Source: Janibacter cremeus (lineage in GTDB: Bacteria > Actinomycetota > Actinomycetes > Actinomycetales > Dermatophilaceae). From it: a stretch of 64,000 bases of DNA. Made by a program: the position numbers and the translations under genes. The stretch spans positions 992,001 to 1,056,000 of the forward strand of contig NZ_JACCAE010000001.1 of assembly GCF_013409205.1 (NCBI RefSeq). The letters run 5' to 3'. The notes under the pieces are model-generated. The model had not been told where the DNA came from. It ran no database searches and saw nothing but the letters and a program-made list of their open reading frames with translations. Every line of letters starts with the position of its first letter. Position 1 is the first letter of the stretch. This document shows positions 1-9,204 of the stretch, one piece after another.

Positions 1-46
1 GATCCGACAGCTCGTCGAAGCCGCGCGTCTCGCTGCCGCAGCCTGA
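1..46 (+). CDS. C-terminal tail of an unidentified protein (partial)
   Basis: A frame open from the window edge reads IRQLVEAARLAAAA and stops at TGA 44-46. The helical, alanine-rich end looks like a real C-terminus, and a terminator-like hairpin follows at once. Too little is visible to name the protein. A minus-strand frame starting at ATG 88 is also open to the edge, so the assignment is weak. Confidence 0.35.
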   Translation, partial: IRQLVEAARLAAAA

Positions 47-58
47 TTTCAGGCGGCG
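33..58 (+). terminator. Hairpin after the left-edge gene
   Basis: The arms ccgcagcctga and tcaggcggcgg pair with one mismatch across a 2-nt loop. The hairpin overlaps the stop codon of the partial left-edge gene. No T-run follows, as is usual in actinobacteria. Confidence 0.4.
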
Positions 59-100
59 GTCTCCCCCTTCGCCCGCCCAGCGCCCCATGAGCTGCCACAT

Positions 101-176
101 CTGCAGCACCTCGTATCGCCTGCAGCAGGACGAGCTACTGCAGGCGATACCAGCTACTGCCTGCAGCAGTTCGTAT
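101..176. repeat. Cluster of short direct and inverted repeats upstream of dapD
   Basis: A perfect 13-bp inverted repeat (gtatcgcctgcag at 113-125, ctgcaggcgatac at 138-150) with a 12-nt loop is flanked by two near-identical units, ctgcagcacctcgtat (101-116) and ctgcagcagttcgtat (161-176). The nonamer agctactgc also occurs twice between them. The cluster ends about 22 nt before the dapD start, so it lies in the promoter or leader of dapD. Confidence 0.6.
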
Positions 177-198
177 GTGGGTTCCGTAGGATTCAGCC

Positions 199-1131
199 AT
201 GACGACGACGCGTGCTGCCTGGGGCCATGGCGTGGCCACCGTGACCACCGACGGGACCGTGCTCGACACCTGGTACCCGCAGCCCGCCCTGGGCGAGGCC
301 CCGGAGGGCGCGACTGCGCCCGAGGAGCTGCTGGCCCTCGCCGGGGATGACACCGCACGTGGTGTGCGGACCGAGGTCGTCACGGTGGGCATCGACCTCG
401 ATGCCGCACCCCGGGGCGCCTCGGACGGCTACCTGCGCCTGCACCTGCTGTCCCACCGCCTGGTCCAGCCCAACTCGATCAACCTCGACGGGCTCTTCGG
501 CCAACTGGCCAACGTGGTGTGGACCAACCACGGTCCGTGCGCCGTCGAGGGCTTCGAGGCCACCCGCGCCCGCCTGCGGTCCCGCGGGGCCGTCCAGGTC
601 ACGAGCATCGACAAGTTCCCGCGACTGACCGACTACGTCACCCCCACGGGTGTGCGCATCGGGGACGCGGACCGCGTCCGACTGGGCGCCCACCTCTCCT
701 CCGGTACGACCGTGATGCACGAGGGCTTCGTCAACTTCAACGCCGGGACGCTGGGCACCTCCATGGTCGAGGGCCGGATCAGCCAAGGCGTCGTCGTCGG
801 CGACGGCTCGGACATCGGTGGTGGCGCCTCGACGATGGGCACCCTCTCCGGCGGCGGGACCCAGCGGGTATCGATCGGTCAGCGCTGCCTCGTCGGCGCC
901 GAGGCCGGCGTGGGCATCGCGCTCGGTGACGACTGCATCGTCGAGGCCGGTCTGTACGTCACCGCCGGCACCAAGGTCACCCTTCCCGGTGGTGGGGTCG
1001 TCAAGGCGGCCGACCTCTCGGGCCGCGACGGGCTGCTCTTCATCCGCGACTCCGTCACGGGTGCCGTCCAGGCCCGGGACCGCTCCGGTGACGGCATCGC
1101 GCTCAACGACGCGCTGCACGCCAACGACTGA
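199..1131 (+). CDS. dapD: 2,3,4,5-tetrahydropyridine-2,6-dicarboxylate N-succinyltransferase
   Basis: DapD transfers succinyl from succinyl-CoA to tetrahydrodipicolinate in the succinylase branch of lysine and diaminopimelate synthesis (cytosol). The 310-aa length fits the actinobacterial DapD class. The C-terminal half shows left-handed beta-helix hexapeptide repeats ([20 protein letters not shown], then [12 protein letters not shown], about residues 180-215). The residues [20 protein letters not shown] near position 95 match the family core. The partner aminotransferase dapC is 3 kb downstream on the other strand. A repeat-rich leader precedes the gene. Confidence 0.95.
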   Translation: MTTTRAAWGHGVATVTTDGTVLDTWYPQPALGEAPEGATAPEELLALAGDDTARGVRTEVVTVGIDLDAAPRGASDGYLRLHLLSHRLVQPNSINLDGLFGQLANVVWTNHGPCAVEGFEATRARLRSRGAVQVTSIDKFPRLTDYVTPTGVRIGDADRVRLGAHLSSGTTVMHEGFVNFNAGTLGTSMVEGRISQGVVVGDGSDIGGGASTMGTLSGGGTQRVSIGQRCLVGAEAGVGIALGDDCIVEAGLYVTAGTKVTLPGGGVVKAADLSGRDGLLFIRDSVTGAVQARDRSGDGIALNDALHAND

Positions 1132-1134
1132 CCC

Positions 1135-1977
1135 GTGCCCCGCTCCCGCTGGCTGACGGCCGTCGCCACCCTGTGCGTCGTCGGCCTCGTGTGCACCGCT
1201 GGAGTCTGGTACGCACGCGACCGGATCGGGCTCTTCCTCGGGGAGAAGTGCGAGGCGACGGCTCTCGGTGAGACCGTCAGCTTCGACCCCGAGCAGATGA
1301 ACCACGCGAGCACGATCGTGCTGCTCGGCGTCAAGCGTGGACTGCCGGCCCGCGCCGGATCGATCGCCGTCGCGACCGCCATCCAGGAGTCGAAGCTGCG
1401 CAACCTGACCTACGGTGATCGTGACTCCGTGGGCCTCTTCCAGCAGCGGCCCAGCCAGGGCTGGGGCACCGTCGACCAGCTGCAGGACCCGATCTACTCG
1501 ACCAACGCCTTCTACGACGCCCTGACCAAGGTCGACGGTTGGCAGGGCATGCGCATCACCGAGATCGCCCAGGAGGTGCAGCGCAGCGGCTTCCCGGAGG
1601 CCTACGCCGACCACGAGCACGAGGGGCGGACCATCTCCTCGGCCCTCACCGGCCACTCCCCGACCGGCCTGGTCTGCCGTCTCGACGGGCCGACCTCGGC
1701 CGGCCGTCCCGACACCTTCGCCGCCGCCGTCGCCGAGCAGACCGGCCAGAGCGCCACGACGCAGGGCCAGGTCGTGACGATCCGGGCTGAGGACGACCGG
1801 CACGCCTGGGCGGTGGGCGCCTGGGCCGTGGCGCAGGCCAAGGCGCGCAACGTCCTGACCGTCCAGGTCGGCGACCGACGGTGGACCCGTGACGCGGGCG
1901 ATGCCGCCATGTCCTGGGGCGATGCCGACGAGGCCGTGCCCAGCTCGCAGGTGCGCGTGACCCTCCACGGCGAGTGA
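1135..1977 (+). CDS. Membrane-anchored lysozyme/transglycosylase-like protein
   Basis: A 280-aa protein starts at GTG 3 nt after dapD, so it is probably cotranscribed. It has an N-terminal hydrophobic anchor (residues about 8-28) and then an extracellular domain. The stretch ATAIQESKLRN, followed by GDRDSVGLFQQRPSQGWG, resembles the catalytic-Glu region and GLFQ motif of lysozyme-fold transglycosylases. Homologues are sometimes called heavy metal transporters, which the sequence does not support. A role in cell-wall turnover next to diaminopimelate synthesis is plausible but inferred. Confidence 0.7.
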   Translation: MPRSRWLTAVATLCVVGLVCTAGVWYARDRIGLFLGEKCEATALGETVSFDPEQMNHASTIVLLGVKRGLPARAGSIAVATAIQESKLRNLTYGDRDSVGLFQQRPSQGWGTVDQLQDPIYSTNAFYDALTKVDGWQGMRITEIAQEVQRSGFPEAYADHEHEGRTISSALTGHSPTGLVCRLDGPTSAGRPDTFAAAVAEQTGQSATTQGQVVTIRAEDDRHAWAVGAWAVAQAKARNVLTVQVGDRRWTRDAGDAAMSWGDADEAVPSSQVRVTLHGE

Positions 1978-2012
1978 CCCCCTTCGCGATCTGACGGCGC
2001 CGGCCGCACACG

Positions 2013-2053
2013 GACAGATCCCCTCCGCCCGAGCCGGGCGGAGGGGATCTGTC
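2013..2053. terminator. Bidirectional terminator between the transglycosylase-like gene and gltA
   Basis: A perfect 18-bp stem (gacagatcccctccgccc and its complement) with the 5-nt loop gagcc lies between the convergent genes ending at 1977 and 2069. It is symmetric and can serve both strands. Confidence 0.9.
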
Positions 2054-2068
2054 GGCGGAGCGCTCGGG

Positions 2069-3352
<1,284 letters not shown>

Positions 3353-3523
3353 GAAATATCAGCCCTTCGGTCGTGCCGTGCCGCGGAGGCGGTGGCCCCG
3401 GGCATGCGGTTCTCACCCCTGAAACTACCTCAGCCGTGGGCTGCATCACCACACGGGGCACGGGATGGACGCCCGCACCCGCCTGCCGCCATCGGCTGAC
3501 CGAGCGGCGTGTCCGTGGCCGGC

Positions 3524-4681
3524 TCAGGCGGACAGCCGCGCGGCCGCGGTGGTGATGCGCTCGTCGGTCGCGGTGAGCGCGATGCGCACGTGCTCCCGAC
3601 CTGCCGGGCCGTAGAACTCGCCCGGTGCCGCGAGGATCCCGCGCTCGGCGAGCCGGTCGATGGTCACCCGGCAGGGCTCGCCGGCGGTGGCCCACAGGTA
3701 CAGACCGGCGTCGGAGTCGTCGACGCGCAGGCCGAAGTCCTCGACGGCCGGGCGCAGGGCCTCACGACGGGCCCGGTACCGCTCGCGCTGGGCGGCGACG
3801 TGCTCGTCGTCGGACACCGCGGCGAGCAGGGCGCGCTGGACGGGCCACGGAACGATCATCCCGGCGTGCTTGCGCACCTCGAGCAGTCGCGCCACCAGCG
3901 CAGGATCTCCCGCGACGAAGGCCGCCCGGTACCCGGCGAGATTGGACTGCTTGGAGGTGGAGTAGACGGCGAGCAGACCCTCGTGGGAACCGCCGTTGAC
4001 GCGCGGGTCGAGGATCGACGGGGTCGTCGGCAGCTGGGCGAAGGGCTGCCCACGCTCCTCCTGCGAGCGCCAGTCCAGCTCGGCATAGCACTCGTCGGAT
4101 GCGACGACGACGCCCCGTTGGCGCGCCCACGCGACGACCTTGGCCAGGTGCTCGATGCCCAGGACCTTGCCGCTCGGGTTGCTGGGGCTGTTGAGCCACA
4201 ACAGCTTCGGTGCGCTCGAGGGCGTGGTCGGGCCGAAGGCGGTGGTGGCATCTGCGGCGAAGGGGGTCGCCCCTGCGATCCGGGCACCCACGTCATAGGT
4301 GGGGTAGGCCACCGTCGGGAAGCCGACGACGTCACCGGCGCCCAGACCCAGCAGGGTCGGCAGCCACGCGACGAGCTCCTTGGACCCGACCGTGGGCAGG
4401 ACGCCGGCCGGGTCGAGGTCGGGCACGCCGCGACGCCGGGCGAACCACTGCGCGATGCCCTCGCGCAGGTCGGGCGTGCCCCACGTCTGCGGGTAGCCGG
4501 GGGCGTCCGCAGCGGCGGTCAACGCGTCCTGCACGACCTGCGGGGTCGGGTCGACGGGCGTGCCCACCGACAGGTCCGCGATCCCCTCACCCAGAGCCGG
4601 GTCGGACGACGAAAAGGCTCTCGCCCGCTCCTTGGCAGGAGCGAGCGAGTCCCAGGGGAAACTGGGGAGGGTCGAGATCAC
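3524..4681 (-). CDS. dapC: Succinyldiaminopimelate aminotransferase
   Basis: A fold-type I PLP aminotransferase of 385 aa that makes N-succinyl-diaminopimelate from the keto acid, two steps after DapD. Visible features are NSPSNPSGKV (about 164-173), SDECYAELDW near 195-204, the PLP-lysine region YSTSKQSNLAGYR (about 239-251) and a C-terminal REHVRIAL. It begins 6 nt after fdxA, an arrangement widespread in actinobacteria, so the two form one transcript from the fdxA promoter. Confidence 0.93.
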   Translation of the reverse strand: MISTLPSFPWDSLAPAKERARAFSSSDPALGEGIADLSVGTPVDPTPQVVQDALTAAADAPGYPQTWGTPDLREGIAQWFARRRGVPDLDPAGVLPTVGSKELVAWLPTLLGLGAGDVVGFPTVAYPTYDVGARIAGATPFAADATTAFGPTTPSSAPKLLWLNSPSNPSGKVLGIEHLAKVVAWARQRGVVVASDECYAELDWRSQEERGQPFAQLPTTPSILDPRVNGGSHEGLLAVYSTSKQSNLAGYRAAFVAGDPALVARLLEVRKHAGMIVPWPVQRALLAAVSDDEHVAAQRERYRARREALRPAVEDFGLRVDDSDAGLYLWATAGEPCRVTIDRLAERGILAAPGEFYGPAGREHVRIALTATDERITTAAARLSA

Positions 4682-4687
4682 GCCTGC

Positions 4688-5014
4688 TCACTCATCGTGC
4701 TCCTGCGGAGGCAACGCGGCGACGATCGGGTGGTCCTTGTCGATCATGCCCATCTTGGCGGCACCACCGGGGCTGCCCAGGTCGTCGAAGAACTCGACGT
4801 TGGCCTTGTAGTAGTCGGCCCACTCCTCAGGAGTGTCGTCCTCGTAGTAGATGGCCTCGACGGGGCACACGGGCTCGCAGGCCCCGCAGTCGACGCACTC
4901 GTCGGGGTGGATGTACAGGCTGCGCTTGCCCTCGTAGATGCAGTCCACGGGGCATTCCTCGATGCAGGACTTGTCCTTGAGGTCCACACAGGGCAGCGCG
5001 ATCACGTACGTCAT
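4688..5014 (-). CDS. fdxA: 7Fe ferredoxin (3Fe-4S plus 4Fe-4S)
   Basis: A low-potential electron carrier of 108 aa. The N-terminal cysteines CVDLKDKSCIEECPVDCI and the second motif CVDCGACEPVCP give the seven-iron cluster pattern. The length and C-terminal helix match actinobacterial FdxA. ATG 5014 lies 6 nt after a TAGTAT -10 box (5026-5021, minus strand), so the mRNA is probably leaderless. It leads the fdxA-dapC operon and shares the promoter core with the divergent GNAT gene. Confidence 0.95.
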   Translation of the reverse strand: MTYVIALPCVDLKDKSCIEECPVDCIYEGKRSLYIHPDECVDCGACEPVCPVEAIYYEDDTPEEWADYYKANVEFFDDLGSPGGAAKMGMIDKDHPIVAALPPQEHDE

Positions 5015-5020
5015 GTACCC

Positions 5021-5027
5021 ATACTAT
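5021..5027. promoter_or_regulatory. Shared -10 element of a bidirectional promoter
   Basis: The heptamer atactat gives TACTAT on the plus strand (5022-5027) and TAGTAT on the minus strand (5026-5021). The GNAT ATG follows after 8 nt on one side and the fdxA ATG after 6 nt on the other. Both transcripts should therefore start at or within a few nt of their start codons. Confidence 0.65.
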
Positions 5028-5035
5028 GTGCCCTT

Positions 5036-6046
5036 ATGGGCGATCTGCTGGGGGGTATCACCACAGGGTCGAGGGCAGTCGTGCGCACCCGCATCGACCC
5101 GCCGCCGACCTGCGGGCCGCGACTGACCGACACCGTCGGCGAGGTCGTCATGCTGGACGAGGAGAGCGTGCGGATGAGCACGCGCACCGGTGAGGTCGTC
5201 CTGCGTCGCGACCTCGTCGTCGCCGCCCGCGCCATCCCACCGAAGCCGGTCCGTCGGGGCGCACCCCACCGCGCCATCGGCATCGAGGACCTCCACCTCG
5301 TGATGACCAAGGGACAGCCGGGCAGCACGCAGTCATGGCTCGGCCGAGCGGGTGACGGATGGCTGCTGCGGGCCGGCGGTGGCTGGACCGGTCGCGCCAA
5401 CTCCGCACTCCCCGTGGGCGAGCCCGGCCTGCCGCTCCCGCAGGCGGTCGATGCCGTCGAGGCCTGGTACACCGAGCGCGACCTCACCCCGCTCGTCATG
5501 CTCCCCCGGCCCCGGGGGGCCGCCACCGCCGACGACCCGCTCGGTGCGCTGCTCCTCGAGCGCGGGTGGACGCAGGACCACCCGGCCGACGTCCTCACCG
5601 GCCGCACCGACATGCTCCTGACCGGGGCCACTGCCCCACCCGCGGGCCTGAGCCTGCACTCGAGCGATCACGTGGACGAGACCTGGCTCGCCGGCGGCCC
5701 ACCGCGGCTGCGTGACCACCTCGACGTCGCCCGCGAGATCCTCGCACTCCCGCCGCGACAGATCTTCCTCACCGCGCAGGACAGCGAAGGGGGGACCGCC
5801 GGCGTCGTGCGCGTCGCCCTGAACGACGGCTGGGCCGGGATCTTCGGTCTGCACGTCGCACCGACACACCGACGCCGCGGCATCGGTCGCTGGCTCACCC
5901 ACGCGGCCGCGAGCGCCGCCCGGGATGCCGGTGCGTCGCTGACCTACCTGCAGGTCGAACCGTCCAACGACGCCGCCCAGCAGCTCTACCGGAGCGCGGG
6001 CATGCAGCAGCACCACGACTACGTCTACCTGGCCCTGCGGACCTGA
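5036..6046 (+). CDS. GNAT-family N-acetyltransferase with N-terminal extension
   Basis: A 336-aa protein. The C-terminal third is a GNAT fold with the acetyl-CoA loop VAPTHRRRGIGRWL (about 275-290) and the late motif LQVEPSNDAAQQLYRSAGM. The first 100 residues form a separate beta-rich domain ending near HRAIGIEDLHL, and the middle may be a degenerate second GNAT lobe. The frame is open for 1.5 kb upstream, but only ATG 5036, 8 nt after the TACTAT box, sits outside the divergent genes. The substrate is unknown. Confidence 0.85.
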   Translation: MGDLLGGITTGSRAVVRTRIDPPPTCGPRLTDTVGEVVMLDEESVRMSTRTGEVVLRRDLVVAARAIPPKPVRRGAPHRAIGIEDLHLVMTKGQPGSTQSWLGRAGDGWLLRAGGGWTGRANSALPVGEPGLPLPQAVDAVEAWYTERDLTPLVMLPRPRGAATADDPLGALLLERGWTQDHPADVLTGRTDMLLTGATAPPAGLSLHSSDHVDETWLAGGPPRLRDHLDVAREILALPPRQIFLTAQDSEGGTAGVVRVALNDGWAGIFGLHVAPTHRRRGIGRWLTHAAASAARDAGASLTYLQVEPSNDAAQQLYRSAGMQQHHDYVYLALRT

Positions 6047-6117
6047 GGTGACGCGAGAGGGGTGGTGGTCCGGCTCAGGCCGCCGCCGGATCCCGGGGCA
6101 ACCGTCGCAGCTGCGGT

Positions 6118-7839
6118 TCAGCCGGTGCAGACGATGTGGTCGGCCGCGTCGTACACGGTCGTGAACGAGGAGGACTTCACCGTGCTGCCGCCCTTGATGA
6201 AGCTGCGGGTGATGTCGACCGTGAAGCCGGGGTTGGGCGACTGCGGCACGCACTTCTTGCTGTCGTCGGTGATCCGCTCCGGCTCGACGACGTTGCGCCG
6301 CGGGCTCTTCGCCGCCCTGATCTCGTCGTACTTCTTGCGGCCGTCGAAGCTCACGGTGACCTCGTTGCCGTTGACCGCGGCGTTGATGAGGATGCCGGCG
6401 CCGGTGTCGTTGGTGAAGACGTTGTCGACGTTCGGCCAGGAGATCGTCGCCTCGCGTCCCTCGGGGTAGCGCGAGATGTAGAAGGAGTGCGGGTGGAACT
6501 CCTCGATCTTCGCCCCGGAGAAGAAAATCGCATTGAACAACGTCGTCGACAGCTGGGAGATGCCGCCGCCGTAGTCCTTGGCCAGCCGACCGTTGTAGAT
6601 GACGCCGGCCTGCTTGTAGCCCTTTCCCGGTGTGCGCTGGCCCAGTTGCTCGTTGAGGGAGAAGGTCTCCCCCGGCGCCACGTACGCCCCGTTGAGGGTG
6701 CGTGCAGCCAGCCTGATGTTGGCCGTGCGCACCGGGTTGTCGGGCAGGTACGTGGTGAAGGTGGACAGCGGCTCCTTGGGGAGGCTGTCCTTGGCCTCCT
6801 GCGTGGTCAGCTCCGGCTGCGTCTTCGTCGTCGACGCCGTGACGACCCGCTCGTCACCGGACTTGCCCATCGCCTCGACCACCTTGGCTCCCACACCCTC
6901 GGTCGTCAGGCTCAGGCCGGTGCTCGAGGGAGCGACGTCGAAGCTCGACCCGGACCGCGTGACGACGGCGTCCTTGGCCGCCGGGAACTTCCCGGAGTCC
7001 TTCGCAGCTGTGGCGGTGGCCTCCGCGGCGATGCCCTCGTCCATCTTCGTGGCGAGCGCGCCCTCGTCGTTCGTCACGGAGACAGCCAGGGCCAACTGCT
7101 CGGGGGCGACGGTGAAGGAGATGTCCTCGCCGTCGGAAGCACCGGCCTGCACGGTCACGGGCGCCGCGATGAGCGGCTTGAGCTCATCCTTGATGAAGGT
7201 GTCGATGTCCTTCTGCTTCAGCTTCGGCTCGGGCCGGCTCGTCGGCGCCTCGAACTCGTGCTGGTCCGGCCAGCCGTCCGCGATGTCCCGGGTGAGCTCG
7301 TCGCGCTCCACGGTCAGGCCAGCCTTTGACGCCCTCGTCTTCACGGTGGCGCCGTCAAGCTTCACGGTGCCCTCGACGGGCTTGGCGTCCATGCCCTCGG
7401 TCTCCTTGTCGACGGCAGCGGCCAGCGCCTCCTCGTCGACGTCGACCTCGACGTCACGCTCGATGCCACCCGTGGCCTGCGCCCACAGGTTCACCGGGTT
7501 GAGGCTGAAGCCGGTCAGGCCGTCCAGGGAGGCCTCGTAGTCGTAGGACAGCCCGGCGTCGTCCGGGTCGATGGTCCGCTTCTCGTCGTCGACCGTGATG
7601 ACGACCGGTTCGCTCGCCTCGTCCGTCAGGCCTTCGCGCAGGGCTGTGCGGGCCTCGGTCTTCGTCATGCCGCCGATGGTGACACCCTCGACCGTGGTGT
7701 CACCGGGCACGCGGTCCCCGAAGTAGAACGCCGCCGCGACATAGAGCGCCGCGAGGACGAGGATCACGAAGCCGACAGCAGCGTAGAGGCGGCCTCGGCC
7801 GTGCTCGCGCCCATCCATCCGGGACTCGTCGTGGGTCAT
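6118..7839 (-). CDS. VanW-family membrane-anchored protein
   Basis: A 573-aa protein with an N-terminal cytoplasmic tail, one membrane segment (about residues 18-40) and a large extracellular part. Repeated beta-rich peptidoglycan-binding-type domains around residues 50-340 (TVEGVTIGGMTKTEARTAL) precede a VanW domain near 385-510 (NIRLAARTLNGAYVAPGETF, and GGGISQLSTTLFNAIFFSG). VanW proteins are linked to cell-wall biology, but their reaction is unsettled. It is the last gene of the typA-SBP-mshB-flavin reductase run, starting 4 nt after the reductase stop. Confidence 0.88.
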   Translation of the reverse strand: MTHDESRMDGREHGRGRLYAAVGFVILVLAALYVAAAFYFGDRVPGDTTVEGVTIGGMTKTEARTALREGLTDEASEPVVITVDDEKRTIDPDDAGLSYDYEASLDGLTGFSLNPVNLWAQATGGIERDVEVDVDEEALAAAVDKETEGMDAKPVEGTVKLDGATVKTRASKAGLTVERDELTRDIADGWPDQHEFEAPTSRPEPKLKQKDIDTFIKDELKPLIAAPVTVQAGASDGEDISFTVAPEQLALAVSVTNDEGALATKMDEGIAAEATATAAKDSGKFPAAKDAVVTRSGSSFDVAPSSTGLSLTTEGVGAKVVEAMGKSGDERVVTASTTKTQPELTTQEAKDSLPKEPLSTFTTYLPDNPVRTANIRLAARTLNGAYVAPGETFSLNEQLGQRTPGKGYKQAGVIYNGRLAKDYGGGISQLSTTLFNAIFFSGAKIEEFHPHSFYISRYPEGREATISWPNVDNVFTNDTGAGILINAAVNGNEVTVSFDGRKKYDEIRAAKSPRRNVVEPERITDDSKKCVPQSPNPGFTVDITRSFIKGGSTVKSSSFTTVYDAADHIVCTG

Positions 7840-7843
7840 GCGG

Positions 7844-8335
7844 TCACCTCGTGCTCGTGTAGCGGCTGCGGTAGTAGATCAGGGGGTCGTCGCGGCGGGC
7901 GTCGGCGCGACTGGCCACGACCTCGCCGACGACGAGCGTGTGGTCGCCCGCCTCGTGGGCGGCGTACGTCCGGCACTCGAGCGTGGCCAGCGAATCGTCC
8001 ACGAGGGCCACCCCGAGCTCCCCCCGGTGGTGTGGGATCTGTGACAGCTGGCCGTACAGCGGCCGGCCACCGGTGCTGAGCCAGCTGGCTGCGGGTCGTC
8101 CGGACTCGGGCAGCAGGGAGATTCCCCACACGCCCGAGGAGTCCACCGCATCGAGCCACCCGGAGTCGTTGCGGACGGAGACCAGGACCAGCGGCGGCTC
8201 GAGCGAGACCGACGTGATCGAGTTGGCGGTCATCGCGTGGTCGTGTCCGTCCTCGAGCGTCGTGGCGATCGTGACCCCGGTGGCGAAGTGCCCCATCGCG
8301 AACCGCAGGCTCGTGTCCTCCAGGTGGCTGCTCAT
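7844..8335 (-). CDS. Flavin reductase-like (FMN-binding split barrel) protein
   Basis: 163 aa beginning MSSHLEDTSLRFAMGHFATG. The family core MTANSITSVSLEPPLVLVSV (about 38-57) and the end DPLIYYRSRY are typical of NAD(P)H-flavin oxidoreductases that feed two-component monooxygenases. ATG 8335 overlaps the mshB stop (ATGA), so translation is coupled. No monooxygenase partner is nearby, so the physiological substrate is open. Confidence 0.88.
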   Translation of the reverse strand: MSSHLEDTSLRFAMGHFATGVTIATTLEDGHDHAMTANSITSVSLEPPLVLVSVRNDSGWLDAVDSSGVWGISLLPESGRPAASWLSTGGRPLYGQLSQIPHHRGELGVALVDDSLATLECRTYAAHEAGDHTLVVGEVVASRADARRDDPLIYYRSRYTSTR

Positions 8336-9204
8336 CGCTCCACCAACGCTCGACGCGGCTCGCTGCCGCACTCCAGCGGCTGGCCGGTGGCCGGATCCAG
8401 TCGGGCGTAGCCTTCTCGCCCCGACAGCAGGGCAGCGATGTCGTTGGACAGGGCGAAGGTCCGATCGGGTCCGAGCGTGACCTGCGTGCGGTGGTGGCGC
8501 AGCGCAGCGACCTGCTGGTCGACGGCGTCGGCGTCGACGACGGCGTGCGTCACGACCTCGTCGGCGACGACGGAAGGGGGAAACTCCCCCGCCGGCTGCT
8601 GCCAGCCCAGCTCGGTCAGACCGGGCATCGAGGCGAGGACCCGGCGATCCTCCTCCGCCCACGAGCGCGGGGTGAAGGTCCCGAAGAGGTGCGGTCGCCT
8701 CCCTTCGGGCAGTGCCGAGACGGCCCACCGGGTCACCTCGTGGGTGCGGATGTGGTCGGGGTGGGCGTAGCCGCCGTGGGCGTCATAGCTGACGACGACG
8801 TCGGGCTCGATCTCGGTGATCACCTCGGTCACGGCCTCGACCGCCACGTCGTCGTCGGCTCGGACCCAGGCGCGCGGGTGCTGCGCCCCGGCGGTGCCGG
8901 CCATGCCGGAGTCACGCCAGCGGGAGGCCCGACCACTGGCCAGGTCCTCGCCCAGCACGCGGTGGTGGGCGCCGATCGCGGCCATCGCCGCCCGCAGCTC
9001 GTCGCGGCGGTACTCACCGAGGGTGTCCTCGTGGTCGGCATCGAGGTGGGCCAGCTCGGGCGGGATGACCTCCCCCTGCTCACCCAGGGTGCAGGTGAGC
9101 ACGTGCACCTCGTCACCGGCGGCGACGTGGTGGGCGATCGCCACTCCCGTGGCCAGGGACTCGTCGTCCGGGTGCGCGTGGACGAACAGCAGCCGGGCAG
9201 TCAC
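8332..9204 (-). CDS. mshB: N-acetyl-glucosaminyl-inositol deacetylase (mycothiol pathway)
   Basis: A zinc deacetylase that removes acetyl from GlcNAc-Ins in mycothiol synthesis. The 290-aa protein carries the zinc motif HAHPDDE (about 7-13) and a second metal motif AHPDH (about 142-146). GTG 9204 is chosen because GTGA overlaps the stop of the upstream lipoprotein gene and the frame upstream loses similarity. The family also contains mycothiol conjugate amidase (Mca), so an Mca-like role cannot be fully excluded. Confidence 0.88.
   Translation of the reverse strand: MTARLLFVHAHPDDESLATGVAIAHHVAAGDEVHVLTCTLGEQGEVIPPELAHLDADHEDTLGEYRRDELRAAMAAIGAHHRVLGEDLASGRASRWRDSGMAGTAGAQHPRAWVRADDDVAVEAVTEVITEIEPDVVVSYDAHGGYAHPDHIRTHEVTRWAVSALPEGRRPHLFGTFTPRSWAEEDRRVLASMPGLTELGWQQPAGEFPPSVVADEVVTHAVVDADAVDQQVAALRHHRTQVTLGPDRTFALSNDIAALLSGREGYARLDPATGQPLECGSEPRRALVER

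Noticed and set aside
1135..1977. Heavy metal transporter name sometimes attached to this family
   Set aside because: There is a single membrane anchor and a lysozyme-like extracellular domain; no transport fold.
3509..6046. An 845-codon plus-strand frame that could be read as one giant gene
   Set aside because: Its first 1.5 kb is antisense to dapC and fdxA and has no protein-like features; only the part from ATG 5036 is a GNAT gene.
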